Shown here piece by piece: positions 51,501 to 60,684 of a stretch of 64,000 nucleotides of DNA; positions within the stretch are counted from its first letter, which is position 1, and each line of letters opens with the position of its first letter. Below the pieces are notes generated by a model that saw only the letters and a list, made by a program, of their open reading frames with translations, did not search any database and had not been told where the DNA came from. The position numbers and the translations under genes are program-made. The stretch is from Sequoia sempervirens (lineage: Eukaryota > Streptophyta > Pinopsida > Cupressales > Cupressaceae): assembly GCA_007258455.2 (NCBI GenBank), contig VDFB02275638.1, positions 62,001 through 126,000 of the forward strand, in the 5' to 3' direction.

Positions 51501-51927
51501 AAGTAGGAGGTACATTCTAACAAAGACTACTGGGATAAGGAACATTTAATATCATACCTCAAATGGCAGTATAGGTTGATAAGGAGCCAGTCCCCTCAAG
51601 TGAGGACGGATAAACGAATCACCAATCATCGGCTTGGCATCTGTTGCAGGGGTTACAGGTGAGATTGATGCCGTGCAATTTATGGAGGACATGATAGTTG
51701 ATCTGTTCCCCGTCCAACAAACATTTGGAGGACACAAACAAGCCTACTAATGTTTGTTGGACGGGGAACAGATCAACTATCATGTCCTCCATAAATTGCA
51801 CGGCATCAATCTCAACTAATGTTTGAAAACCAATTGAGTTTTGGGCTGTTAAACCAAATTGCCGTTTGGTATGCTCCAAATCAATAACTGAAGAGCACCC
51901 TGCACCTCTAAGTACAGCCATCAAGAA
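27455..51927 (-). CDS. HISN6: Histidinol-phosphate aminotransferase, copy B gene spanning a ~20-kb intron; transit-peptide exon disrupted
   Basis: Minus-strand exons are 51927-51558, 51260-51177, 50173-50019, 49595-49498, 49262-49154, 48929-48772, then after a 20,150-bp intron 28621-28479, 28217-28077 and 27565-27455. The giant intron joins SKRAG to [12 protein letters not shown] across a split glycine codon (G|GT), exactly in phase. Mature-enzyme motifs are intact, including [14 protein letters not shown], the PLP lysine in [22 protein letters not shown] and [10 protein letters not shown]. The first coding exon has a 55-bp net insertion forming a 65-bp inverted repeat, so the normal transit-peptide start runs into a stop. 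An in-frame ATG at 51737 could restart translation without the usual targeting sequence. The C-terminal reading ends at a stop after RISVG plus nine residues, without the expected GKPEHTD motif. It may be a pseudogene or a variant. Confidence 0.85.
28077..28217 (-). CDS. HISN6: Aminotransferase exon 9
   Basis: 141 nt, 47 codons, phase 0 on both sides, between TTTGCAG and AAG|GTACAT. It encodes [35 protein letters not shown] and DGKDAKKIK, matching the C-terminal small domain of plant histidinol-phosphate aminotransferase. Confidence 0.92.
28479..28621 (-). CDS. HISN6: Aminotransferase exon 8 (post-PLP-lysine region)
   Basis: Begins after TTTATAG and encodes [18 protein letters not shown] then [17 protein letters not shown], ending PTYLQ at CAG|GTGTGG. 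It has 143 nt (2 + 47 codons) and completes the glycine codon split at the exon 7 donor. The arginine in LRVGY is a conserved substrate and PLP contact in aminotransferases of this family. Only one copy is visible in the window. Confidence 0.92.
28622..31099. other. Giant-intron sequence, no gene recognised
   Basis: AT-rich intronic DNA. Open frames at 29540-30123 (minus) and 29571-30014 (plus) overlap each other and show no family motif. They are probably transposon debris. The segment ends at the target duplication of the hAT element. Confidence 0.4.
31108..31694. mobile_element. Non-autonomous hAT-type element with 8-bp target duplication
   Basis: The ends are inverted repeats CATAGTTTGC...GCAAACTATG, flanked on both sides by the perfect 8-bp direct repeat GTTCTTGG (31100-31107 and 31695-31702). 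An 8-bp duplication is the hAT hallmark. Inside each end are many subterminal GACTCG/CGAGTC words (31117-31250 and 31614-31680), likely transposase-binding repeats. At 587 bp with no transposase, it is non-autonomous. It sits in the giant intron of the aminotransferase and looks fairly intact. Confidence 0.88.
34165..34328. repeat. Tandem array of ~31-bp unit in the Gypsy LTR
   Basis: The unit CGCCATAATTTTCTTTCCGT plus CCATTTTATTT repeats about five times with single-base changes. Confidence 0.9.
34515..35040. repeat. Array of GGCGGACTT words spaced ~30-45 bp
   Basis: About 14 occurrences of GGCGGACTT(G/C) or one-base variants are spread over 0.5 kb, separated by variable T-rich sequence often containing TGCCATT or CTTGCC. 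Further single copies lie near 33415 and 33815. All are in the same orientation. The array creates spurious open frames at 34627-35154, which are not genes. Confidence 0.85.
35735..36393 (+). pseudogene. Ty3/Gypsy gag fragment
   Basis: The second open stretch ends [18 protein letters not shown] then [15 protein letters not shown], the conserved plant Gypsy Gag capsid motif (compare FxGxGxEDPxxHxxxCExIW). A stop follows where a tryptophan or arginine codon is usual, then SFPTT, after which similarity ends near 36410. The upstream frame (35735-35983) is rich in Arg/Glu/Gln. Only the N-terminal gag survives. Confidence 0.7.
36421..36680. repeat. Cluster of GCAAGT...ACTTGC palindromic words
   Basis: GCAAGTCGTTTAAA at 36421 faces its inverse TTTAAACGACCTGC at about 36458-36471. 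Palindromes GCAAGT-N7-ACTTGC occur at 36546-36564 and 36661-36679. Related GCAAGT/ACTCG words continue to 37040. This may be the subterminal repeat zone of a hAT-like element, whose transposase fossil lies at 38.7 kb. Confidence 0.6.
38689..41089 (+). pseudogene. hAT transposase pseudogene, copy B
   Basis: This is the duplicate of 1682-4086, with the same BED finger, DUF659 and dimerisation-region motifs, the same intron-like gaps (about 39779-39889, 40579-40733) and almost all the same stops. A 3-bp deletion (QQVV to QVV) and a one-base deletion in the acidic tail near 40989, which shifts the frame, distinguish it. It lies in the giant intron of the copy B aminotransferase. Confidence 0.85.
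41190..41441. repeat. TA/TGTA microsatellite, copy B
   Basis: Counterpart of 4188-4437 with small repeat-number changes. The Y/I/C-rich open frames here are low-complexity artefacts. Confidence 0.95.
42753..44349 (+). mobile_element. Solo LTR (TGTAATGTCCCC family), copy B
   Basis: Same insertion as 5752-8057, bounded by GACAC on both sides (42748-42752 and 44350-44354). The length is 1597 bp, without the AT-rich extra of copy A. The first dinucleotide is mutated (TATAATG rather than TGTAATG), and one of the three CTA(A/T)4TAG boxes is lost (CTATTTATAC at 42931). Confidence 0.88.
44355..48771. other. Giant-intron sequence of copy B aminotransferase, no gene recognised
   Basis: Collinear with 8063-12814. 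Compared with copy A it lacks about 90 bp near 46827 (TGGAAA-type microhomology at the junction) and about 225 bp near 48420. Open frames 46024-46272 (minus), 47646-48005 (plus) and 48179-48466 (plus) correspond to copy A frames but have altered ends and no recognisable domains. Confidence 0.4.
51661..51813. repeat. 65-bp perfect inverted repeat inside the transit-peptide exon of copy B
   Basis: The left arm 51661-51725 (starting GAGATTGATGCC) is the exact reverse complement of the right arm 51749-51813 (ending GGCATCAATCTC), with a 23-bp spacer. Copy A has only the left-type sequence plus different bases. The net gain is 55 bp, not a multiple of three. Confidence 0.95.
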
Positions 51928-52296
51928 CTGCATGTTGACAACACAAATGAAATTAAGCATAAGGCCAACAAAGAATCTTGTTTTTGCTTTTCGGTTTTTA
52001 TATGTGAAGAAAACTATCTTATATTACACCAACGAACATAAACTTTACACCAGCTGAATGACAGAGTTACATGAGAAATTTTAACCTATAAAGGCTAGAA
52101 AAAATAAAACCTACGTCCATGTCACGAAAGATAGGGTTGAGATCTATTCATGAACAAACTATTTTCACTTTACTACGCAACACCCAAATAAGACTATGAA
52201 TTAGGAATTCGCCAGCATCCCTAAAAGGGTAACTACCTTGCTGACACCCTACAATTCAAGCACTGTTCATCTAATTGATAATAATAATCATCCAAT

Positions 52297-52532
52297 GAAC
52301 CTCTGTCTAGTGGTGAGACAGGAGCGATTGCCCAGAGGATGATCCAAGTCCAAATCCCACTGGGTTTGCTTCCCCGCTAACAATGCAGCCGATGAAAGCC
52401 AAAGAGATACCCCAGCTGCACGGTGTTACAAGGAACGGTGTAATGGTGCCTATAAGCATCACAAAGTTACATGAGAACAGTATAATGGGTGTCTGCAAAC
52501 ATCGTTTGCAGACCATATAACGATTTTCTCAA
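52297..52532 (+). mobile_element. Possible tRNA-derived SINE, copy B
   Basis: Counterpart of 16285-16520, essentially unchanged. The same A-box-like and B-box-like words are present. Confidence 0.35.
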
Positions 52533-52898
52533 TGCTTCTTTTTAGTAGGCATTCAACTGACAATGTGTCAATTCTGATGCAGCTTTGTTGCTCCAAAAAG
52601 TCAAACAAATCAGATTACGGCAGGCAGCAAGCAAAATAAACAGTGTAACAATGCAATCCTTGCGATAAAAATATCACGAGGGAAAACAAGAAAACCTTCA
52701 GTCATCATTTAGAGCACAAACTGGTATTGGGTACACAAAATTAATAACCGAGACTGACAACTCTAATGAAAGAAGCTCTTCAAATAGCTGACTCTTAGTT
52801 AAATCAGAAAAATAGCGAGGCCAAAAGAAAATATAAAAGGCAAGGTAGCCTAATATCTGGAACGGCTCAAAAGAAGCAACCCAGCAAATTTCTCCTAC

Positions 52899-53006
52899 TT
52901 TGAACGACATTCGTAAATTTAGTTTTAATTTATCTTTCAGCCGTCTGGCGAATATTTCTTCTACAAAGCAACCAGGGTTCAAACCTATTGGACGACTTGA
53001 AGCCAT
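52899..53006 (-). CDS. Possible leader exon 1 of the aminotransferase, copy B
   Basis: Counterpart of 16887-16994. It is open with an ATG followed by ASSRPIGLNPGC and ends MSFK at a GT donor. It differs from copy A by several amino-acid changes in 36 codons, more than the enzyme exons, consistent with weak or no protein-level constraint. Confidence 0.3.
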
Positions 53007-53224
53007 ACTGACATTCAAAACAAGCAGAGGACGAAATGTGTACCAGAAGTTCCTTGAACAACAACAATCGTCAGCTGCGAAAAAACGATATTGATAGGAG
53101 CTGTGCCACTTACAGCCGCCTTTATATTTAGTTAAAAAGGTACAGAGCAGACTCAAGTTTCTCGCAATTTTTATGCTTGGAATTAATAACAATACCTCAA
53201 TTTTGGGCGACGTCTACTCAGCAT

Positions 53225-53361
53225 GTTTGACTGTATTTATTAATTAAAAATACTTTCTTTATTAATTAATTGAAATAAGCATTTGACTATATTTATTAAT
53301 TAATTAAAAATATCAAATATATTATTTTTTATTTTCAATTAATTAATAAATACAGTCAAAC
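53225..53361. mobile_element. MITE-like inverted-repeat element, copy B
   Basis: Same 137-bp hairpin-forming element as 17248-17384. Its outer ends GTTTGACTGTATTTATTAAT and ATTAATAAATACAGTCAAAC are perfect inverses here. Confidence 0.65.
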
Positions 53362-55560
53362 GTCCATTTTGCTGGCTGCATATATAATACGTAAATTTTG
53401 AGTTCTTACCATAGCATTTAGATTGATGTTGAATTAATCAAGGTCAAGTTTGATGTTTGAGTGAGGTAAAATTTAAGTTTAAAATTTATTTATTTTATTT
53501 TTAATTATTTAGATTATTATTACGTAGTCTTGTAACTATCACATTATTCATCATCTTCTTTTATGTATATTATTATATATCACTATTCTCTCTACAATTT
53601 AGACAATAATTAGTAACTCAACTAATTTAAAAGTAGAATAGAGGATAGATTAGAAATTATGGTTAAGTGCATTTAATTTGAGAGAAGTATTGGGATGAGC
53701 CATCTCTAAAGAAATTTTTATGCTTTGTCTCTATGAATATCATGTTGATGCAATGAATGCTAAATGGACCACACATGCTTGTAACAAATGGCTTCTTATA
53801 CAGCACCAGTGACTTATGAAATATAGATCAATGAATTTGACTCAAAACTACATAATCAAATCTTAATAAAACTTAAATAATTTGGTATATTGTGAAAAAT
53901 ACCACCTACTTGATATAAATGATTTGAGAGCTCTATAATGAATGGTTTTTTAGGCAACATTTGTTGAAGGTTTTGCAAATAAGGTAGCAAGCTATGTGGA
54001 TTTGATTCTCGGAAAACTTTATGGTCAAGTACACTTGAATTAGAGTAGTATTATGATGGGTAACCTCCTAGGAACTCGGACAAATAACTCTTGAGAAGTC
54101 CCAATGTTTCACCTTTTTGAATATCACCTAAATGCAATGAGTGTTATTTAGACCTTCCATCTTCTTGTAAACCACTAATTATAAAATGTGAATCAAAGAG
54201 TTTGATTCCAAAACTATGATAAAACGATCGTTATTATCATTACAATTTCAAACTCAATTTTTAAATTCAATACAATAAAATCTATAATAAACCAATAGCA
54301 ATAAACATTTTTTACAAATCTAAAAATTGAAATTTTAATTTTAAAAATTTTCATCAAAATAGCTCGAGAGGTGGTTGTTGAAGGTAAGAGAAGCAAAAAT
54401 AGTGCAAATCCGCAAGAAAATCAAAATAATCAAACCCATGGTACAAAAATCTTCCACATTTTTTCTATTTAGATTAGGGTTTTGATTTTTTTTTTCATAA
54501 GTATATATGATTTCTTATATGGATTGAGTTTATATAATTGATTTCATCTTATTTATGATAATAGATAACAAAATATGATCAATATATCAATAAAAAAAAT
54601 TACAAAAGCAATTCAAACTATGAATATTGTATGTCTTTTTGATTTCTTACACTCAAATAACACACTAAATCTATCTTTACTATAACTAGTGGGCTCAATA
54701 ATCTTCAATATCTTTGTTTCTCATAAACTTCAAATCATCCCTTCACAAAATATACAGCTTCATCTTTTCTTCCGAGACTCATTTTAGAGCTTTATCTAGA
54801 TATTTAGAGACTTATCTCACATAAGTCTTAAATATTTTTCTTTGTCTACATTTTAACTCGAATATCTCATTTCATTTATATATTTATTCGTATTTTCCCA
54901 GTGCGGCAACACTTGGCAAAATGATGAGGAATTCAATGGATTTGACCTTGCAAAGAAAGCAATTTACAAATTTTTGGTCTAGTTTCTATCTGGATTGCAA
55001 GCAAGGGAAGTTTTCTACCTTTAATCCTAATTCTTAATTTGCTAGGTTTAATAGTATATTTGACTAGTTGTTTGTATTTCTTTGTAAAGATTCATAAACC
55101 ATGGCCAATCTTTGTAGGTAGCCTAAAATCAATAATCGACGAATTTATTACAGAGCACCATTTCGATGTTGAAGACTTTATCAGAGCTAAAATGAATTAA
55201 TTTGTACAATTTACCTTTCATTTTGAATAAATCTAATAAATTTTGCAGGATATGTTTATGAAGGGAAATACATAAAATTGATAGCATTTATGTTCACTTT
55301 CTTCTTTCAAGTAAAAAAATTTCAAAGTTGTAAATTATGTAAAGTCATAAAAATAAATATGGATGATAGACTTTAATCTAAGAATCAGAAATATTTTTTT
55401 CATGCATCTTGAGGTGTGCTTATGCATTTAATTTTGTATTTGTTCTTGTTATTGATTAGAAAGCCACAAATTTTACTTTAATTTATTATTCAATATTATT
55501 TTTATTGAAACAATCCAAGGAAATAAGATACATAAGAGGAAGGTGTTGCAAGTATGAAGG
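53362..55560. other. Unassigned AT-rich flank, copy B
   Basis: Counterpart of 17385-19572. No gene seen. Confidence 0.4.
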
Positions 55561-56908
55561 TGTTGGCATTGATGTCAACTAGTTGCCAACTGGTTGTTGT
55601 TGTCATTGATGTCAAGGAAGTTGGTTATTGATTGTATATGTTGAGGTTATTGAGAAAATTGTAATAAAGAAGGTTTGCAGGTTGTACATGCATAGTTGCG
55701 ATGTTGAAGAAGTGTTGTGAGTACACGGATTTATCCTTATGTTGCCATGTCTGGAGGTATGTTAGAGTGAAGTAATGTGCTATAATGATGTCTTTGGTAC
55801 TTGGGTTCCAAGTGCTTTTGAGAAAAATTGATAAATAAGGAAAACAATGTTATGTAGGTATTTAATGTGTGCTATGGGATGTGCTTTGTATTACTTCTAT
55901 GCTTGTATGGTTCTAACATATTGTTCATGATTGTTGGTAGTTGCTATATCCAGAATTTGGGCTTCTGGATCGTTGTACAGTGCAAGATATTTTCAGCAAT
56001 ATGTGAACTATGCATTTCAGTGTGTATGGTTGTGGTTTGGGAGAAATGTAATTGCTCTGGATTTCTCTAAATTTTGGTCGAACAGGACTTGCGATTTTGA
56101 CAATAAGCTAATAAGATTGTTTTCAAGTGAAGTTTGTTGTCTGAAAAGATTAGACCGTGTTACGGTTGTGTGTGCTTAATTATTTTATGTGTTTTGCATG
56201 GGTGTTGGCTGACCTTGTGTTAAACACTACTTGTGAAAATTATGGAAGTGTAGTGAGGCATGTTGGGACTTATTTAGGTCCTCATTAAGTATGTGTTTAG
56301 GTCGCTCTCATTCTAATTCCACCATAGAATGTTTTGGCACCAATCTAATTTGAATTTGTAAATGAAAATTGCATATGGCCAACCTTGGAAGAGTTTCGAA
56401 GTTGAAGACGGTATAAGTACAAGTTGAGATGTTGGTGAAAGACAGGATAGATGCAAGATAGTGTGTGTGATGCGAATTTGAGCAGATCAATGCAAATTTC
56501 AAGTGTTGAGTTCTTGAAGGCAGTGAGTTGAAGGTGTACTCTATCTTGCAAGCACAATCCTCTTCTATATTCTTTGTAATTTTGTGGCAGTGAGCCCTCA
56601 TTGGATAGTGAGTCATGTCTTGGAAGTGAGCCTTTATGGCAGTGGGACTTTGTATTTAATTTTGGAATTCTTTATATTGTGAGCTAATCCTCATCGTGGT
56701 TTTTCCCTCATTGGGTTTTCCACGTAAATCTGGTGTGATTGTGTTCATGGTGTTAATACTTTCAATTTCTATTTTTGCATTTAATGTTTGAACGCATTAA
56801 TAGAGTAAGGGTTTTATGAATGCTTGTTGATCTAACATCTGGTGAAGAGTTTTAAAGGTTAAAATTTCTACAATTGATTCACCCCCCTCTTAGTTGTCTT
56901 GTTCAACA
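55561..56908 (+). mobile_element. Copia-type solo LTR, copy B
   Basis: TGTTGGCATTGATGTCAACT to CTTGTTCAACA, flanked by GAAGG and AAAGG. It lacks a stretch of about 70 bp present in copy A (20717-20785). Many C/T and G/A differences separate it from copy A although it is the same insertion. Confidence 0.65.
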
Positions 56909-59900
56909 AAAGGTAGCCAACAAATTATCAAGAAAGAAGTATCAACCATAATAGTGAAGGCTACCCAAATAATACAACAAACACTTAAACGGAAGCAAGG
57001 ATTACAACCAACCAAAGGCTTGCAAAAGGAATTATGCAAATCTAAATAGAGGAGCAACATTCCAATTTGAATTTTAAAAAAATTGCAACTGTCTAGAACA
57101 AATGATATCCTCTCAGTGTAGCTGAAGGATTTAAAGTTTAATCTTGTCCAAAAGAATGTTGGTCTTAGACTACTCCTTAGATATACCATACAACTAAAAA
57201 CAAAGTGAGACAATTTGAAATAAGATGTCAAAGTAAAACTTTAGCACTTTTCCTCTTGATGAACCAAATGATTTGAAAACATATTCAAACACCTATTTTT
57301 CCAAATATTAAGCAAAATAATATGTCTCGTAGTATTTTGGACAACATTATTATGGAGGCCAAGACTCAAAATAACAACTTTCCAACACAAGCCATTATCA
57401 AAGATGACAGGAAAATAATTGACAATAGCCTTTCATTTTTTAACAAAAGAACAACCCCAAAAAATATGTTTAATGCTTTCATCATGCTAACAAAAATCAC
57501 ATTTGTTTGGTTGAACCGTCATACATTTCAACCTATATTCAACAGGTAGTTTGAAATGTAAGATTTTCCAAGCCAACATTTGAACTTTAGCCTTAGTTTT
57601 AGACCTTCATATTTGGGCACTCAACTTCATCCATGTCTTCCATGAAGCCTACGTCTCAAATTTTGATTTAGTCTTGAGTTTAATGACATGCTTGAAAGGA
57701 GGTTTAAATCGATTTTCTTAAGAGGAAGGTAAGAGAAAGGGAAATTAGAAATCCACAACTAGTCTTTGTAAAAATTGTGTTGTAAAGGAGTGCAAAGCTT
57801 CATAAAAAGGTTCACTAGTTGTTGTTTAACTAAAAAATGCTTTGAGATATTTTCCAAGAAGCCCAGTATGAAGAATTAAAATACCATATGTCACCAAACT
57901 TTTAACCCCCTTTTTGAAAAAATAAGAAGCTTGTCTAGGAAATGAAATGGCAAGGGACTAGTCATGATAATGAATTAACATGTATGTTTTACCAAATGGG
58001 AAAAGTAGCAAAGTTGAACCCATGTGCAAGGAAATATTTTTCCAATTTAAAATTTTTCAAACTGATTACCAAGCCTTTCAAACGAGTTATAGAGGAAATG
58101 AATCTCTCATTCCAAAAAAAGGGAGCAATTTATCAATCCATCTAACATCATGTACCATTTCCTTTTGATGGTAGCAAGATTAACGTGATATTGGACCAAA
58201 CATTTCCAAGGTTCCTCTCCTGAAACAACTCTAACTATCCATTTGGTAGATAGACAAACCCCTTGTGTCTTTGGATCTAGGAGACCCAATCCTCCTTTAG
58301 CTTTTGGTTGAATAGAATATAACCATGAGTTATATTTAAAACCATCTTTTCCATCCCAATTAGACTACAAAAATTGGTTTATGATTTTATGTGATGCCTC
58401 ATATCCCTTCTTAGAAGGCATCCAACAAGAAGAATAATACACATGAGAAGTAAGTAATATGCAGTTAACAACTTGAACCTTGTCAACTAATGACAAAAAC
58501 TTGTTTCCCCAATTTCAAAGTTTGTTTTTTAACTTAGTAATAAACGAATTCTACATTTTAGAAAGAGAGAAACCCAACCCAAAGTGGATACCCAGATACT
58601 GAGTGGTAAGTCCATACTAAATGTCTTTCTATTGTTTAGGAATCCAATGTGGCATCAAGTCAAAATGAATAAACAAAAAATAGTTTTATAATGTACTATC
58701 TTCAAACTTGAAATAAAGCAATATAAGTTTAATACAGGTCTAGCACATTATTAATTTCCTTTTTCAAAATATTATAGAAAGGGAAGACTATCATCAGCAA
58801 AATGTGAATGAAGCACAACCATATTGTTGGGAATGGAAACCATTTATCAAAATTATTTTGATTACATTTTAACAACAAATAACTAAGTTCATCAGCAATA
58901 AGAACATAGATGAATGGAGCTAAAGAACAACCCTGCCAAATTGAGTGTTGAAGAGGGAACGATTCAGATAAGGAGTTAGTAATTACCAACTGAGCATCGA
59001 CATCCTTGAACAGTATTTGAACATGCTTAAATACATTTTGGTACCAAAATCCAACCACTATAACATATTAAGGATAAAGCTCCAATGCATTCTATCATAG
59101 GCTTTATCGAAATCAATCTTAATAAGCAAAGAATTTTGACCTAATTGCTAAGCACATTCACTAGTGTCCCAAGCCAACATAAGGTTATCATTGATAAATC
59201 TTCCACCGAGGAACCGTGTTTGCTTTGATCTAACAATCCCTTTCACCGTTATTTTTATTCTTCTAGGTAGGGCTTTAGCTATAATTTTATATGAGAGTTA
59301 AGCAAAGTAATAGGATGCCATCCCAAGATAGTGTCCTCATTCATTCCTTTTGGGATAAGCTTAACAAGGCATTTTTTAATATTAAGCCCTAAAGAGCCTT
59401 GGTCAAAAGCCTCCAAGTATAGAATATAAAAATCCTCTTTAATATGTAACCAAATAGATTGATAAAAATCAATTGAGAGCCAGTTAATACCAAGACTATT
59501 ATTAGGGGCCATTGAAAACATAGCATGTTCTAGATCTTCAATAGATAAATCATAGTCTAGAAATTAGTTGTACTCAAAATCCACCTTCTTGGGAATGTGA
59601 TCTTTAAAAATGTTCTCCAATTTTAATTGCACATCTTGCCAATGAGACTACTCTCCAAAAAAATCTTTAAAAAAATATGAAAAATAGATTTATCTCTTTG
59701 AGATTGTATGACCATGACCAATTTCATCTTGAATTGCTCCAATAAACTCTTTTTTATGTTTATAATTTGAAAAAATTAAGAAGTGCTTGGAATCCCTATT
59801 ACCCTCTTTGATCCAATGTAATCTAGCCTTGATTTTAGCTCCTTGACCCTTATAAATGTCAAGTTTATGCAGTTGAGTCTCTATCATGGTTGTAGAATTT

Positions 59901-60010
59901 TGAAAATTAATATTATTTGGATTCAAATTAAGTAATTTTTTGGTATGTTCCAATTTCCCTTGAAAAGACTTTTCTTTGCATTTTGGTTGCCAAGACAATA
60001 TTTTACCAAA
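56909..60010 (-). pseudogene. LINE (L1-type) ORF2 remains: linker, reverse transcriptase, zf-RVT region
   Basis: Reading leftwards on the minus strand, 59998-59690 contains ARLHWIKEGNRDSKHF, the linker before RT. RT fragments follow at 59521-59279 and 59058-58729, including IWQGCSLAPFIYVLIADELS. The catalytic FADD box lies at 58790-58801 but in another frame. The zf-RVT-like region is at 57231-56890. Multiple frameshifts and stops make it dead. No endonuclease was seen upstream of 60010, so it is 5'-truncated here. Confidence 0.85.
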
Positions 60011-60370
60011 GGAGCGAGAACAAGTCTAGTGTATTGACTGTCGCATACAACCATATATACCCTCTAGCTAAGTATAACAAGTCAATTTGAATGCAACCTA
60101 TAAGACATGGTGAACTAACAATGCAAGCACCATTTGCATTAATTTTTCCAAAGGTTTAATTATAAAAATCATATTCCTATACTTATGTGTGTGTCATTGG
60201 TCACACACCTCTTTCTTAAACTTGTCATCAGAAGACCTCAATGCTTTCACATGAACACATTATTACAAGAAACAATCAAGGTAGACAAGAAAAGCAATTT
60301 TACTAAATTAAGAACAATCCTAGAACAAATTACAAATTCCCCATATACTAAGATTGGTACATTCCCGTGT

Positions 60371-60684
60371 ATCTTATATGTATATGTGTATGTATACATA
60401 TATGTGTATATATATACATATAGATATATGTATGTATGCATATATATTATATATGTATATATATTATATATGTATGTATACATATATATACATATATATG
60501 TATTATATATGTATGTATACATATATATACATATATATGTATTATATATGTATTATATATGTATGTATACATATATATACATATATATGTATTATATATG
60601 TATATATATACATATGTGTGTATACATATATACATACATATATATTCATACATATATATACATATACATATATATCTATATATA
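60371..60684. repeat. TA-rich microsatellite with ~40-bp palindromic higher-order unit
   Basis: Alternating TA/TGTA/TACA words include three to four near-copies of a unit containing TATGTATGTATACATATA and its inverse TATATACATATATATGTA. Open frames across it are low-complexity artefacts. The adjacent chromovirus LTR is inserted at its right edge. Confidence 0.92.

Larger units (their letters stand above)
36998..58285. repeat. Copy B of the tandem duplication
   Basis: This is the second copy, in the same orientation as 1-22512, with the hAT fossil, microsatellite, solo LTR, aminotransferase 5' exons, MITE, Copia LTR and LINE 3' part in the same order. Where copy A runs into a TGTAATG-type LTR at 22513, copy B continues through more LINE sequence, so 58285 marks the end of shared sequence and not necessarily the original breakpoint. 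Sequence left of 36998 cannot be compared because copy A is cut there by the window edge. Confidence 0.95.
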
